Positions 21,541 to 32,528 are shown, counted from the stretch's first letter. The stretch: DNA of 64,000 bases from Candidatus Methylopumilus universalis (GCA_945883335.1 CAMCXI010000001.1:186001-250000), one strand, 5' to 3'. Notes: a model not told the origin generated them from the letters alone. A program made the numbers and translations.

Positions 21541-22395
21541 ATGCGTAAACTGATTCTGATTGGCCTTTATTTATTGAGTGTGTCGCCATTCGCGCATGCA
21601 GCTTTGTTTGATGACAAAGAAGCACGGCAGCAGATTGTCGATTTACAACAAAAAACAGAGGCCCAGAATCAGGCTACGCAAACAGCACTGGAAGCATTAA
21701 AAAAATCTCAGCAGGCCTTGGAGCAACGTATTCTTTCAATTGAGAATGTCATCAAAAGCCAAGGTCTGATGGATTTATTGAGTCAAATCGATCGACTGAA
21801 TGATGAATTAAATAAAGTGAAAGGCGAGCTTGAGCTTGCACAGCATAATATTGAGGTGGCCCAGCAACGCCAAAAAGAATTATATGCAGACACCGATGGT
21901 CGTTTGCGTAAATTAGAGAATACTAATGCCCCTGCGGTGAATGCAGCGCCAGAAAATAAAGAGCAACCAGCACAAGTGAGTAGTGCAATTACAACGCCAG
22001 CGGAAGTTAGCGCTGAATCAAAGGCTTTTGAAAGCGCGCTAGGTTTACTTCAAGCAGGCAAATATAAAGAAGCGTTTGATGCATTTGATAAGTTTCTACA
22101 AGGCTATTCGAATAGCAAGCAAGTGCCAAGTGCTCAATATGGCCTAGGTTACGCGCAGTTTTCTTTGAAGAATTACAAAGCCGCCATTGCAACTCAGCAA
22201 AAGTTAATCACGCAGTTTCCGGATAGTCCAAAAGTGCCAGATGCAAAGTTTAATATCGCAAACTGCCAGATTCAACTGTCTGATATTGAGGGCGCTAAAA
22301 AGACCTTGCGCGAGTTAATTACTCAGCATTCAACAAGTGAGTTAGTTCCAAGTGCGAAGCGTCGCCTAGCTGTATTGGAATCGATTAAGAAATAA
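21541..22395 (+). CDS. cpoB: Tol-Pal system protein YbgF / CpoB
   Basis: N-terminal coiled coil and C-terminal TPRs; end of tol operon. Confidence 0.92.
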   Translation: MRKLILIGLYLLSVSPFAHAALFDDKEARQQIVDLQQKTEAQNQATQTALEALKKSQQALEQRILSIENVIKSQGLMDLLSQIDRLNDELNKVKGELELAQHNIEVAQQRQKELYADTDGRLRKLENTNAPAVNAAPENKEQPAQVSSAITTPAEVSAESKAFESALGLLQAGKYKEAFDAFDKFLQGYSNSKQVPSAQYGLGYAQFSLKNYKAAIATQQKLITQFPDSPKVPDAKFNIANCQIQLSDIEGAKKTLRELITQHSTSELVPSAKRRLAVLESIKK

Positions 22396-22428
22396 GCCTT
22401 AAGCTACGCAAGAAGCTTCTGAAAAAAT

Positions 22429-23067
22429 ATGTCCTTACGCATTTATGAAATTTTCCATTCATTACAAGGCGAGTCATCACGTGTTGGCTTGCCTACGGTC
22501 TTTGTTCGCCTAACGGGTTGTCCCTTACGCTGCGGCTATTGCGATACTGAATATGCTTTTCATGGTGGCGCTACCCAAAGTTTTGAAGAGATTTTAGCGA
22601 CAGTGGCTAGCTATCAAGCCCAATATGTGTGTGTGACTGGTGGGGAGCCCTTGGCACAAAAGGGCTGTCATCAGCTATTAAAAATGCTTTGTGATGCAGG
22701 TTATCAGGTGTCAATTGAAACTAGCGGGGCGATGGATATAAGCCAAGTAGATCAGCGTGTTTCTGTGATTATGGATATTAAAACACCAGGCTCTGGCGAA
22801 GAAAGCAAGAATCTTTGGAGCAATATTGCCGCTTTGTCTACAAAAGACGAAGTGAAGTTTGTGCTGGTGGATAGAGCTGATTACGATTGGGCGAAGCAAA
22901 CATTGGGTCAGTATGATTTGCCTTCGAAATGCTCAGTGTTATTTTCACCAGTATATAAAACACTTCTGCCAGATCAATTAGCAGCTTGGGTGTTGCAAGA
23001 TCATTTGCAGGTTCGTATGCAAGTCCAGTTACATAAAGTGATTTGGGGCGAAAAGGCTGGTGTGTAG
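22429..23067 (+). CDS. queE: 7-carboxy-7-deazaguanine synthase
   Basis: IFHSLQGESSRVG, RLTGCPLRCGYCDTEYAF radical SAM motif. Confidence 0.95.
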   Translation: MSLRIYEIFHSLQGESSRVGLPTVFVRLTGCPLRCGYCDTEYAFHGGATQSFEEILATVASYQAQYVCVTGGEPLAQKGCHQLLKMLCDAGYQVSIETSGAMDISQVDQRVSVIMDIKTPGSGEESKNLWSNIAALSTKDEVKFVLVDRADYDWAKQTLGQYDLPSKCSVLFSPVYKTLLPDQLAAWVLQDHLQVRMQVQLHKVIWGEKAGV

Positions 23068-23070
23068 GCG

Positions 23071-23811
23071 ATGAAAAAAGCAGTTGTTTTACTTTCAGGT
23101 GGCTTGGATTCTGCAACGGTGCTTGCCATTGCCAAAGGCCAAGGTTATGAATGTTATTGCTTGAGCTTGGATTATCATCAGCGACATGTGGCTGAGTTGC
23201 AAGCGGCTGAACGTGTTGCGAGTAAATTGGGTGCTAAAGCTCATAAAACGGTGCAATTAGACCTTTCCATGTTTGGCGGCTCTGCGCTCACGGACAACAA
23301 TATTGATGTCCCAGAATCACCAAGTGATGGCATCCCTGTGACATATGTTCCTGCACGCAATACCATTATGTTGTCTTTAGCACTGGCTTGGGCTGAGACT
23401 TTAGCCGCGCAAGATATTTTTATTGGGGTGAATGCACTGGATTATTCTGGCTATCCTGATTGTCGCCAAGAATATGTGGCTGCGTTTCAGCGTATGGCCA
23501 ATTTAGCGACTAAAAGTGCAGTGGAAGGCAAAACTATTACCGTGCATGCGCCACTCATTGACATGACTAAAGCGCAAATTATTCAATGTGGCCATTCTTT
23601 GGGTTTTGATTACGGCATCACGGTTTCATGCTATCAGGCTGATGCTGACGGCCTTGCATGTGGTTTATGTGACTCGTGTCGATTCCGTAAAGAAGGATTT
23701 ATTGCGGCCGGACTGCTTGATCCAACGCACTATCAATCAACTGCCAACCGAAGACAATCAGATAAATTTGCAAAAACCGCATATTTACCTTGCCAAAGCA
23801 TTCGAAAATAA
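23071..23811 (+). CDS. queC: 7-cyano-7-deazaguanine synthase
   Basis: [17 protein letters not shown]-loop, C-terminal Cys cluster. Confidence 0.96.
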   Translation: MKKAVVLLSGGLDSATVLAIAKGQGYECYCLSLDYHQRHVAELQAAERVASKLGAKAHKTVQLDLSMFGGSALTDNNIDVPESPSDGIPVTYVPARNTIMLSLALAWAETLAAQDIFIGVNALDYSGYPDCRQEYVAAFQRMANLATKSAVEGKTITVHAPLIDMTKAQIIQCGHSLGFDYGITVSCYQADADGLACGLCDSCRFRKEGFIAAGLLDPTHYQSTANRRQSDKFAKTAYLPCQSIRK

Positions 23812-23858
23812 CGTAAAATCCGCCCCTTTCTGTAAAAACGATTAGAGAACAAAATATT

Positions 23859-24383
23859 ATGGTAATCATTCGACTAGCCCGCGGTGGCGCGAAGAAGACC
23901 CCTTTCTACAGCGTAGTAGTTGCAGATTCACGTAATCGTCGCGACGGCCGCTTTATTGAGCGTGTTGGCTTCTACAACCCATCAGCTAAAGAAGGCCAAG
24001 AAGGTCTTCGCTTAGATACAGCACGTATAAGTCATTGGCAAAGCAATGGCGCGCAATTATCTGATTGCGTAACTCGCTTGGTTAAAGACAATGCTAAAGG
24101 TCCAGAATTCATGGCCGCTAAGAAAGCAAAAGACGCTGCTAAAGTGGCAAATGCTAAAGCTGCAGCTGAAGCTAAATTAGTTGCTGCTGCAAAAGAAGCT
24201 GCCGCTGCTAAGAAAGCTGAAGAAGAGGCTGCTGCAAAAGAAGCCGCTGAAGCTGCTGCTGCCGCACCTGCTGTAGAAGAAGTTGCTGCTGAAGAGCCGG
24301 CTGTAGAAGAAGTTGCTGCTGAAGAGCCGGCTGTAGAAGCTGTCGCTGAAGAAGCTGCTCCTGAGGCAACTGACGCTGAATAA
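23859..24383 (+). CDS. rpsP: 30S ribosomal protein bS16 with long Ala/Glu-rich C-terminal extension
   Basis: [35 protein letters not shown]16 core; ~90 aa low-complexity tail. Confidence 0.96.
   Translation: MVIIRLARGGAKKTPFYSVVVADSRNRRDGRFIERVGFYNPSAKEGQEGLRLDTARISHWQSNGAQLSDCVTRLVKDNAKGPEFMAAKKAKDAAKVANAKAAAEAKLVAAAKEAAAAKKAEEEAAAKEAAEAAAAAPAVEEVAAEEPAVEEVAAEEPAVEAVAEEAAPEATDAE
24271..24330 (+). repeat. Perfect 30-bp tandem duplication in rpsP 3' end
   Basis: ctgtagaagaagttgctgctgaagagccgg repeated twice consecutively, then a partial third unit. Confidence 0.95.
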
Positions 24384-24434
24384 TTCTTAAGGCTACGCGT
24401 GTAGCCTTAATGAAGCGTCGTTGTAAAACAATCA

Positions 24435-24977
24435 GTGAGTAACATGGTAGTCATGGGGCGCATCGTCGCCCCTTATGGCATTTTTGGATGGCTTAAAGTG
24501 CAAACCAGCACCGAGTCAATAGATAGCCTGCTTGACTACCCTGATTGGTGGCTTGGACGGGATGATAATTCTACTCAGCCAGGCATTAAAAATTCACCTT
24601 GGCAAAAATATGCGGTTGAAACAGCAAAAGTACATAACGATACTTTGCTGGTGAAACTCAAAGGGGTGAGCAATCGGGATACTGCTTTAGCGTTAAAAAG
24701 CAAACATGTGGCTGTGCCGCGTGAAGAGTTTCCAGAAGCGGATGAAGGCGAATACTACTGGTCAGATTTAATTGGATTAAATGTGACTAATCAACAAGAC
24801 ATTGTGCTTGGGTTGATCAGTGATGTGTTTGAAACGGGTGCGAATGACGTGATTGTCGTCAAAGACCCCAAAGATGGCAAAGAGCGCTTACTCCCCTTTG
24901 TTGATCAAACGATTGTAGAAGTGAGCATTGCAGAAAAAACCATGTTGGTCGATTGGCCAATTGAGTGGGATGAGTAA
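24435..24977 (+). CDS. rimM: Ribosome maturation factor RimM
   Basis: VVMGRIVAPYGIFGWLKVQ; rpsP-rimM-trmD-rplS order. Confidence 0.96.
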   Translation: MSNMVVMGRIVAPYGIFGWLKVQTSTESIDSLLDYPDWWLGRDDNSTQPGIKNSPWQKYAVETAKVHNDTLLVKLKGVSNRDTALALKSKHVAVPREEFPEADEGEYYWSDLIGLNVTNQQDIVLGLISDVFETGANDVIVVKDPKDGKERLLPFVDQTIVEVSIAEKTMLVDWPIEWDE

Positions 24978-25772
24978 GTGATTCAATTTGATGTTGTTAC
25001 GCTTTTCCCTCCGATGTTTGATGCGATTAGTCAGCATGGCATCACTGCAAGAGCGCTAGAGAATAAGTTATACAGTTTGTGTTTGTGGAATCCTCGGGAT
25101 TACACAACGGATAATCACCGTACGGTGGATGATAGACCCTACGGCGGCGGGCCTGGCATGGTGATGCTGGCGGAGCCTTTAGAACAGGCAATAGAAGCGG
25201 CTAAAGCTAGACAAATAGCCGCAGGCGTAGCAAAGCCTAAAGTGATTCATATGTCACCGAGCGGCAAGCCACTCACGCATGAGATTGTGATGGACTTGGT
25301 TGCAGAAATAGACTTTGCTGACCAAGGATTAGTGGTGTTAGCGAGTCGATATGAAGGCGTAGATCAGCGATTGTTAGATCGTATAGTCGACGCAGAATAC
25401 TCGATTGGTGATTATGTGTTGTCTGGCGGCGAGTTGCCAGCGATGGTGTTAATGGATGCGATTGTGAGGCAGTTGCCAGGCGCATTAGGCGATGCTGATT
25501 CTGCGATAGAAGATTCATTCGTAGATGGCTTACTAGATTGTCCGCATTACACTAGGCCTGAAGAATATTCGGGTGCGAAAGTGCCTGATGTGTTGACCTC
25601 AGGTAACCATGCAAAAATTAAACAGTGGCGCTTGAAAATGTCATTGAAAAGAACTCGGGATCAACGTCCCGATTTATTGGCCGTCAGGTCGTTGTCAAAA
25701 GAGGAATCTCGGCTGCTAGCAGAGCTTGATGTTGAGCTTAATGAAAAGCAGGAACAAGATTCGCATAACTAG
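24978..25772 (+). CDS. trmD: tRNA (guanine37-N1)-methyltransferase
   Basis: [41 protein letters not shown]. Confidence 0.98.
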   Translation: MIQFDVVTLFPPMFDAISQHGITARALENKLYSLCLWNPRDYTTDNHRTVDDRPYGGGPGMVMLAEPLEQAIEAAKARQIAAGVAKPKVIHMSPSGKPLTHEIVMDLVAEIDFADQGLVVLASRYEGVDQRLLDRIVDAEYSIGDYVLSGGELPAMVLMDAIVRQLPGALGDADSAIEDSFVDGLLDCPHYTRPEEYSGAKVPDVLTSGNHAKIKQWRLKMSLKRTRDQRPDLLAVRSLSKEESRLLAELDVELNEKQEQDSHN

Positions 25773-25785
25773 AAGGAGCACGAAA

Positions 25786-26181
25786 GTGGCAAATATTATT
25801 GAAATGTTAGAAAAGGAAGAAATTGCGCGTTTAGGCAAAACGATTCCTAATTTTGCACCAGGCGACACAGTTGTTGTTGGTGTAAACGTTGTTGAAGGTA
25901 CACGTAAACGTGTTCAGGCTTACGAAGGTGTTGTGATTGCTATCCGCAACCGTGGCCTTAATTCTTCATTCATCGTACGTAAAATCTCATCAGGTGAAGG
26001 CGTGGAACGTACATTCCAGACTTACTCACCATTGATTGCAAGCATCGAAATTAAACGCCGGGGTGATGTTCGCCGTAGCAAGCTTTACTACTTGCGTGAG
26101 CGTTCAGGTAAATCTGCGCGTATTAAAGAGAAATTACAAGCACGTGACCGTGAGGTGATGGCGCCGGAAGCAGCACAATAA
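25786..26181 (+). CDS. rplS: 50S ribosomal protein bL19
   Basis: GTG start at 25786; [11 protein letters not shown]...PNFAPGDTV...[15 protein letters not shown]. Confidence 0.97.
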   Translation: MANIIEMLEKEEIARLGKTIPNFAPGDTVVVGVNVVEGTRKRVQAYEGVVIAIRNRGLNSSFIVRKISSGEGVERTFQTYSPLIASIEIKRRGDVRRSKLYYLRERSGKSARIKEKLQARDREVMAPEAAQ

Positions 26182-26212
26182 GCTAAGATTTAATATTCTA
26201 TGCTTTGAAATT

Positions 26213-26244
26213 AAAAGCCTCAGACGAAAGTCTGGGGCTTTTTT
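26213..26244 (+). terminator. Rho-independent terminator after rplS
   Basis: aaagcctcagacgaaagtctggggctttttt. Confidence 0.85.
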
Positions 26245-26283
26245 ATTAGCGTTAGTTTTATAAATTAGGCTAATATAAACCAC

Positions 26284-26760
26284 ATGCTTAAATTTGGTAT
26301 TCAACATCACGACGTCATGATCAATGCGCCATTCGGAGGGGTGGGCATCAATATTCAAAATGAATGCGTCATTGGTGTCACCTTACTCCCGACCCAAAAA
26401 ACTGTCAGCGATATTGATGGATTATGTGCTCAAAATTTGAAAAAGCAGATTGCTCAATATTTTCAAAATGCAGATGTAAGGATAGAGGTTCCCTTTAAAG
26501 TCGATGGAACCCAATTTCAACAACGTGTTTGGAACGCAATTTCTGCTATTCCTGTCGGTCAAGTGCTGACATATTCAGAGTTGGCTCGCGAGGTTGGTTC
26601 GGGACCTCGCGCTGTTGCTAATGCATGTGGCGCAAATAAACTACCCCTCCTAATCCCTTGTCATCGTGTTGTTGCTAAAAATGGTTTAGGTGGATTTATG
26701 CAAAGCGCCCAAGATGGATTGAAAATAAAAGAATGGTTATTGGCACATGAATCAAAATAA
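26284..26760 (+). CDS. ogt: Methylated-DNA--protein-cysteine methyltransferase
   Basis: PCHRVV active site, FQQRVWNAISAIPVGQVLTYSELA. Confidence 0.93.
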   Translation: MLKFGIQHHDVMINAPFGGVGINIQNECVIGVTLLPTQKTVSDIDGLCAQNLKKQIAQYFQNADVRIEVPFKVDGTQFQQRVWNAISAIPVGQVLTYSELAREVGSGPRAVANACGANKLPLLIPCHRVVAKNGLGGFMQSAQDGLKIKEWLLAHESK

Positions 26761-27643
26761 CCAATCGATCCTCGATGAGTTTATAGACAGAATATGGTTA
26801 GAAGAAGGGCTTGCGCGTAATACTTTAGATAGCTACCGCCAAGATTTAGCACAGTTTGCCGCTTGGTTAGAAAAGGACGCCGCTAAAGATTTATTGCAGG
26901 TTGAACAGTTTGATATTCAGCGCTATTTGGCAGTTAAGTTTCCAGTAAGCAAGCCGCGCAGTATCAGTCGATTAATTGCGAGCTTACGCCGTCTCTACCG
27001 CTTCGCTTTGCGTGAAAATAAAATCACACAAGACCCGAGTTTACAAATTGAATCCCCAAAGTTACCACGCTCACTGCCGAAAAGTCTCAGTGAACAAGAC
27101 GTTGAGTCTTTATTAGGCGGGCCTAATTTAGATGATCCAATTGGCTTGCGAGACAGGGCAATGCTCGAGCTGTTGTATGCAAGTGGTTTGCGGGTGTCTG
27201 AGCTGGTTGGCGTAAAAGTAACAGAAGTCAGCCTTTCAGAAGGTGTGGTTCGGGTGACGGGCAAGGGGAGTAAAACTCGCTTAGTGCCAATGGGTGAAGT
27301 GGCAGTTGATTGGCTTACACGTTACTTAAAAGAAGCACGTCCAGTGATTTTAGAAAAGCGTCTCAGTGACAGTATGTTTGTAACCCAGCGCGGCGCAGCG
27401 ATGACGCGTCAGGCATTTTGGTATTTGATTAAACGTTATGCTTTAGTGGCGGGCATTCATAAGCCTATGTCGCCTCATGTGTTGCGGCACGCTTTTGCAA
27501 CACATTTATTGAATCACGGGGCGGACCTTCGTGTGGTGCAGATGTTATTAGGGCATTCAGATATTTCAACAACTCAGATTTATACCCATGTGGCAAGAGA
27601 AAGATTGAAGCAGTTGCACACCGCACACCATCCGCGAGGTTAA
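26747..27643 (+). CDS. xerD: Tyrosine recombinase XerD
   Basis: SPHVLRHAFATHLLNHGADLRVVQMLLGHSDISTTQIYTHV catalytic motif. Confidence 0.95.
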   Translation: MNQNNQSILDEFIDRIWLEEGLARNTLDSYRQDLAQFAAWLEKDAAKDLLQVEQFDIQRYLAVKFPVSKPRSISRLIASLRRLYRFALRENKITQDPSLQIESPKLPRSLPKSLSEQDVESLLGGPNLDDPIGLRDRAMLELLYASGLRVSELVGVKVTEVSLSEGVVRVTGKGSKTRLVPMGEVAVDWLTRYLKEARPVILEKRLSDSMFVTQRGAAMTRQAFWYLIKRYALVAGIHKPMSPHVLRHAFATHLLNHGADLRVVQMLLGHSDISTTQIYTHVARERLKQLHTAHHPRG

Positions 27644-28008
27644 TCTGGCTTAGATTCCCGCTCAATCACTACGCCGAGCGATTTCACGCCAGGTAAGATA
27701 CCCGGCTTGGCGACTTTAATTTTGACCCAGGGTGCTTTGAACTCTGTGATGATAAGTTGGCAAAGATGCTCTGCCAAAGCTTCGACTAACTTAAAGCTTT
27801 TCTCATTCAAGGTATCGCGTAAGCTTGACACAACAAGGCCGTAATCAATGGTGTCAGCAATTTCGTCAGTGATGCAACTTTCACTATTCTGCATCGCGAT
27901 TTCAATATCGAGGACAATAGTCTGCGGCACCATGCGCTCCCATTCGGGGACGCCAAGTTTGGTCTGAATTTTGACTTCGCTTAAAAAAATGATGTCCATG
28001 CCTATCAT
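27640..28008 (-). CDS. folB: Dihydroneopterin aldolase
   Basis: MDIIFLSEVKIQTKLGVPEWER; FolB-like 122 aa; next to plsY. Confidence 0.9.
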   Translation of the reverse strand: MIGMDIIFLSEVKIQTKLGVPEWERMVPQTIVLDIEIAMQNSESCITDEIADTIDYGLVVSSLRDTLNEKSFKLVEALAEHLCQLIITEFKAPWVKIKVAKPGILPGVKSLGVVIERESKPD

Positions 28009-28055
28009 GCCTATATGGTTTAGAATAAGTCTTTTGGATTTTAGAGCATCTCACC

Positions 28056-28685
28056 ATGAATGAGTTAGGTTTTATTGACGTTAGTCCAATTGCATTAGTG
28101 CAAATTGTTGCGGCCTATATTCTTGGGTCTATCGCGTTTGGTATTTTAATTAGCAAGCTTTTTGGCTTGCCTGATCCAAGAACTGTCGGCTCCGGCAATC
28201 CTGGTGCAACCAATGTGCTGCGCAGCGGAAAAAAATCGGCAGCGGCATTAACTTTGCTAGGCGACGCTTTTAAAGGTTGGTTTCCAGTATGGTTTGTGAT
28301 GCAGCCGGATGGTGGCTTGATGTGGGTCACCAGTGCCGTAGCGATTGCTGTATTTTTGGGGCATTTGTACCCTGTGTTTTATAAGTTCAAGGGTGGCAAA
28401 GGCGTGGCTACGGCTTTGGGGATTTTGCTGGCGATTTCACCCTGGCTCGCGCTTCTGACGATGCTCACTTGGGTATTAGTATTTGCGGCAACTAAATATT
28501 CATCATTGGCTGCCATTATTGCTTCAATTTTATTGCCGGTTTATGCTGCCTCATTAAATTGGTTTGAGGCTTATCGTGATTACGAGATCGTCTTTGTGTT
28601 CTTGGCGGTGATGCTGGTTTGGCGTCACAGAACCAATATCCAGAAACTGCTCAACGGCACAGAGTCAGGTTTTGGGAAGAAATAA
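28056..28685 (+). CDS. plsY: Glycerol-3-phosphate acyltransferase PlsY
   Basis: GSGNPGATNVLRSGKK, GHLYPVFYKFKGGKGVATALG. Confidence 0.96.
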   Translation: MNELGFIDVSPIALVQIVAAYILGSIAFGILISKLFGLPDPRTVGSGNPGATNVLRSGKKSAAALTLLGDAFKGWFPVWFVMQPDGGLMWVTSAVAIAVFLGHLYPVFYKFKGGKGVATALGILLAISPWLALLTMLTWVLVFAATKYSSLAAIIASILLPVYAASLNWFEAYRDYEIVFVFLAVMLVWRHRTNIQKLLNGTESGFGKK

Positions 28686-28693
28686 TATTTAAG

Positions 28694-29731
28694 CTATTGC
28701 GGTTTTTGTAATTCCGCTAAATCCCAGCGTGGGCGCACAGTAAAGCTGTGATTTAGCTTATTTTCTTCAAGCGCTTTCAATCTCTGCGCGCCTGCAAATG
28801 CGATCATCGCGCCGTTGTCGGTGCAGAACTCCAAACGCGGATAGTGGACGTGGCAAAGTTTACGCTTGGTAGCAAAGTTAAGTTGTTCACGCAATCGTTT
28901 ATTCGCGCCAACGCCTCCAGACACAATCAAATTATCCAGCCCTGTTTCTCGTAACGCTGACATGCATTTAGTCGTCAAAATTTCTGTGACAGCTTCCTGG
29001 AACTCATAAGCGATATCTGCTTTAGTTTGCAAATCACTGTCGGTTTCATTGGCTAGCGCTTGATTTGCTAATGTAAGCACCGCAGTTTTTAAGCCGCTAA
29101 AGCTAAAATTGAGGTCGCCACTATTGAGCATTGGGCGTGGTAATTTGAATCGCCCTTTTTTGCCTTGGTTTGCTACTTTTGATACAGCTGGACCGCCTGG
29201 ATATCCAAGGCCAAGTAGTTTTGCAGTTTTATCAAAAGCTTCGCCCGCGGCGTCATCAAGGGTATCGCCTAGCAGTTCGTATTCGCCAATATCCGTGACT
29301 TTCATCAACTGTGTGTGGCCACCAGAAACAAGCAAGGCAACAAATGGGAATTGTGGTGGGTTTTCTTCGAGTAAAGGCGCAAGTAAGTGGCCCTCTAGAT
29401 GGTGTACGCCTATAGTCGGCACATTAAGTGTGAAAGCTAAAGACTCTGCGATACAAGTGCCTACTAACAAGGCACCAGAAAGCCCTGGGCCTTGTGTGTA
29501 AGCGATGCCATCAATGTCTGATAGTGCTAGCTTTGCATCGTTTAGTACTTTTTGAATGAGTGGTAAGGTGCGTCTAATATGGTCGCGAGAGGCAAGCTCT
29601 GGCACCACGCCACCGTATTCTGAGTGCATTTCAATTTGTGAATGGAGCGCATGGGCAAGCAATCCGCGCTCGGTATCGTAAAGTGCGAGACCAGTTTCAT
29701 CGCAAGAAGATTCAATTCCTAAAACAAGCAT
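28694..29731 (-). CDS. tsaD: tRNA N6-threonylcarbamoyladenosine transferase TsaD
   Basis: [26 protein letters not shown]. Confidence 0.98.
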   Translation of the reverse strand: MLVLGIESSCDETGLALYDTERGLLAHALHSQIEMHSEYGGVVPELASRDHIRRTLPLIQKVLNDAKLALSDIDGIAYTQGPGLSGALLVGTCIAESLAFTLNVPTIGVHHLEGHLLAPLLEENPPQFPFVALLVSGGHTQLMKVTDIGEYELLGDTLDDAAGEAFDKTAKLLGLGYPGGPAVSKVANQGKKGRFKLPRPMLNSGDLNFSFSGLKTAVLTLANQALANETDSDLQTKADIAYEFQEAVTEILTTKCMSALRETGLDNLIVSGGVGANKRLREQLNFATKRKLCHVHYPRLEFCTDNGAMIAFAGAQRLKALEENKLNHSFTVRPRWDLAELQKPQ

Positions 29732-29855
29732 ATTTGAGCGTTATCTGAATGGTGATGCGTTTTTGGACGCAAAGTGTTTGATAAATTGTGGTTTAACCGT
29801 TAGAATAACAAACTTTTCCGCAATTTCGACCAAAAATTTAAGTAGAGAGAGTTCT

Positions 29856-30068
29856 ATGTCTAGTGTACGTGTAAAAGAGAATGAGCCGTTTGACGTTGCG
29901 CTTCGTCGCTTCAAACGCATTATTGAGAAAACTGGTTTGTTGACAGATTTGCGTGCTCGCGAATTCTACGAAAAACCAACATGGGAACGTAAACGCAAAG
30001 CTGCGGCTGCTGTTAAACGTCACTACCGTCGTATTCGTAACCAAACTTTGGCACCAAAACTTTACTAA
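29856..30068 (+). CDS. rpsU: 30S ribosomal protein bS21
   Basis: [30 protein letters not shown] track opens upstream at 29763. Confidence 0.97.
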   Translation: MSSVRVKENEPFDVALRRFKRIIEKTGLLTDLRAREFYEKPTWERKRKAAAAVKRHYRRIRNQTLAPKLY

Positions 30069-30133
30069 TATCTTTTAGTATTTGTTTGTTGTTGTAAGTT
30101 TGTTGTTAGTTAATTAAGAATTTCGAGGTTGTT

Positions 30134-30580
30134 GTGTCATTAAAAGCGCGTATCACCGAAGACATGAAAAATGCAATGCGCGCTAAAGATAGTGGGCGTT
30201 TAGGTGCTATTCGTTTATTGCAATCAGCGATCAAGCAACGCGAAGTCGATGAGCGTATTGAGCTTGACGATATGCAAGTGATCGAAGCGATCGAAAAGAT
30301 GCTCAAACAACGTCGTGATTCAATTTCTCAATACGAAGCTGCCAATCGTCATGATTTAGCTGATATTGAGAAGTTTGAAGTGACCGTGTTGCAAGAATAC
30401 TTGCCACAAGCGTTAACCGATGATGAAGTTAGCGCAATCTTAGAGCAAGTCATTGCTGAAACTGGCGCTGCTGGTATCAAGGACATGAGTAAAGTGATGG
30501 CGGCAGTTAAACCGCTGGTCGTTGGGCGTGCTGATATGGGGAAAATATCGGGCTTGATTAAAATAAGACTCAGCGCATAA
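30134..30580 (+). CDS. yqeY: GatB/YqeY domain-containing protein
   Basis: MSLKARITEDMKNAMRAKDSGRLGAIRLLQSAIKQ; between rpsU and dnaG. Confidence 0.93.
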   Translation: MSLKARITEDMKNAMRAKDSGRLGAIRLLQSAIKQREVDERIELDDMQVIEAIEKMLKQRRDSISQYEAANRHDLADIEKFEVTVLQEYLPQALTDDEVSAILEQVIAETGAAGIKDMSKVMAAVKPLVVGRADMGKISGLIKIRLSA

Positions 30581-30611
30581 TTTCACAGTAGTTAAAGTAA
30601 GTTAAAAAATG

Positions 30612-30638
30612 AAAAAAGGAGCGATGAGCTCCTTTTTT
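30612..30638 (+). terminator. Rho-independent terminator
   Basis: aaaaaaggagcgatgagctccttttttg. Confidence 0.8.
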
Positions 30639-30727
30639 GTTTTGTTTGGCAATGCGTTATGATGTTTTGTGCGGTGAAATTTACAAGCGGTAACTCTCAA
30701 TGATTTTGATACGATAAGCCTAAGAAT

Positions 30728-32467
30728 ATGATTCCAGAAAGCTTTATCCAAGAACTCATTAATCGCGTGGATATTTATGACGTGATTAATAAAAGTGTTC
30801 CTCTCAAAAAAGCGGGGGCGAATTACTCTGCTTGCTGCCCTTTCCATAATGAAAAATCCCCCTCTTTTACAGTAAGCCCCACTAAGCAGTTTTATCACTG
30901 CTTTGGTTGTGGTGCGCATGGCACCTCCATTGGCTTTTTGATGGAGTACCAAGGATTGAGCTTTGTTGAGGCCGTTCAAGAGCTCGCCAAAATTGCGGGC
31001 ATGATTGTTCCGCAAGAAACCCGGGATATTGATAAGCCACAACAAAAGATCATTCCGGGCATGCAAGAAGCGCTTCAAACAGCGCTTAATTACTATCGTG
31101 CCGAATTAAAAAAATCACCCCGCGCGATAGAATATTTGAAAGGCCGTGGCTTGAGTGGTCAGGTCGCCGCGAATTTTCAAATGGGTTATGCGCCCGCGGG
31201 TTGGCAAAACTTACAGTCCGTATTCCCTCAATATGAGAGCGAAGTGCTTGAGACGATTGGGCTTGTGGTGAAAAATGAGCAGGGTAAACGTTACGACCGT
31301 TTCCGTGACCGCATTATGTTTCCCATTCACGACCAAAAAGGTCAAGTCATTGGCTTTGGCGGTCGAGTAATCAATCCGGAAGATACGCCTAAATATTACA
31401 ACTCACCTGAAACGCCCTTGTTCCAAAAAGGACATGAGTTGTATGCTTTGTTTATGGCGCGTCGCGCCATGCGTGATTCAGGCAGAGCCTTAGTCGTTGA
31501 AGGCTATATGGATGTGGTGGCATTAGCCCAATATGGGATTGAATATGCAGTAGCATCGTTAGGAACAGCGACTACGCCATTTCATATTGCTAAGTTAATG
31601 CGTCAGACAGATGAGATTGTATTTTGCTTTGATGGTGATAATGCAGGTCTAAAAGCGGCATGGCGTGCAGCGATGAACGCATTACCAGCGCTGAAGGATG
31701 GCTTGAAGCTTAGTTTCTTATTTCTGCCTTCAGAGCATGACCCAGATAGTTTTGTACGCGAGTTCGGCAAAGAAGCCTTTGAGGCCAAAATGAAAACGGC
31801 CTTGCCACTTTCGCAATACATTATTCAGTATTTGAGTGCAGACAATCCGTTGCAATCCCAAGAGGACAAAGTCCGCTTTTTAAATGACGCTGAACCGATT
31901 TTGCAGCAAATTCAAGCGCCACGCTCGCGCTTGTTTTTGAGTAAGCGAGTCGCTGAACTTGCCGGTGTCTCGCAGGATGAAATGCAAAGCATGCTGAACT
32001 TGCCAAGTATCCAGCGTCAGCCACATGCGCGTCCAAAACAAACCCGAACGCTAGTTTCTATCCAGCGTCGATTTTTACTCATGATGTTAATGCGGCCTGA
32101 CTTGGTCATGGCGCAAGATTCTTCATTAGTAAAAGGCGATACAGAAGAAGATAAGATGTTGCGTGCAGGAATTGATGCGGCAATGCTTTATCCAAACTCT
32201 AAGCCAGCCGCAATCTTGCATCATATGCAGGACAGAGTTGATGCAAAGGTTATGCGTGAGGTTGAGCGAGAATTGCAATTGTTAGACGAAAGTCTGGATA
32301 TTGCTCTTGAAATGAGCGGTGCGAGGTCGCAACTAATAGAAGCATCCCAGCAACGCGACCACGCGCATTTGTTCGATAAGATAAAAGAGAAAAGTTTAAG
32401 CGAGCTTACTGAGGAAGAAAAAGCACTGCTTAAGGGCTTCAGTAATTCACAGAAAAATAGCATGTAG
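30728..32467 (+). CDS. dnaG: DNA primase
   Basis: CCPFHNEKSPSFTV zinc finger, VVEGYMDVVAL toprim. Confidence 0.97.
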   Translation: MIPESFIQELINRVDIYDVINKSVPLKKAGANYSACCPFHNEKSPSFTVSPTKQFYHCFGCGAHGTSIGFLMEYQGLSFVEAVQELAKIAGMIVPQETRDIDKPQQKIIPGMQEALQTALNYYRAELKKSPRAIEYLKGRGLSGQVAANFQMGYAPAGWQNLQSVFPQYESEVLETIGLVVKNEQGKRYDRFRDRIMFPIHDQKGQVIGFGGRVINPEDTPKYYNSPETPLFQKGHELYALFMARRAMRDSGRALVVEGYMDVVALAQYGIEYAVASLGTATTPFHIAKLMRQTDEIVFCFDGDNAGLKAAWRAAMNALPALKDGLKLSFLFLPSEHDPDSFVREFGKEAFEAKMKTALPLSQYIIQYLSADNPLQSQEDKVRFLNDAEPILQQIQAPRSRLFLSKRVAELAGVSQDEMQSMLNLPSIQRQPHARPKQTRTLVSIQRRFLLMMLMRPDLVMAQDSSLVKGDTEEDKMLRAGIDAAMLYPNSKPAAILHHMQDRVDAKVMREVERELQLLDESLDIALEMSGARSQLIEASQQRDHAHLFDKIKEKSLSELTEEEKALLKGFSNSQKNSM

Positions 32468-32528
32468 TTTTGAGGTATAATATTTGGTTTTCCATCACCA
32501 GTTCATGGTTATAGGATAGAGGTTACGC

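Noticed and set aside
26747-27643. Tyrosine recombinase as evidence for a mobile element
   Set aside because: Matches the housekeeping XerD family and sits among core genes; no flanking repeats or cargo were seen.
29109-29501. 130-aa plus-strand ORF within tsaD
   Set aside because: Antisense shadow ORF of tsaD.
30602-31078. 158-aa minus-strand ORF over the 5' end of dnaG
   Set aside because: Antisense to the conserved DnaG zinc finger; no recognisable domain or ribosome-binding site.
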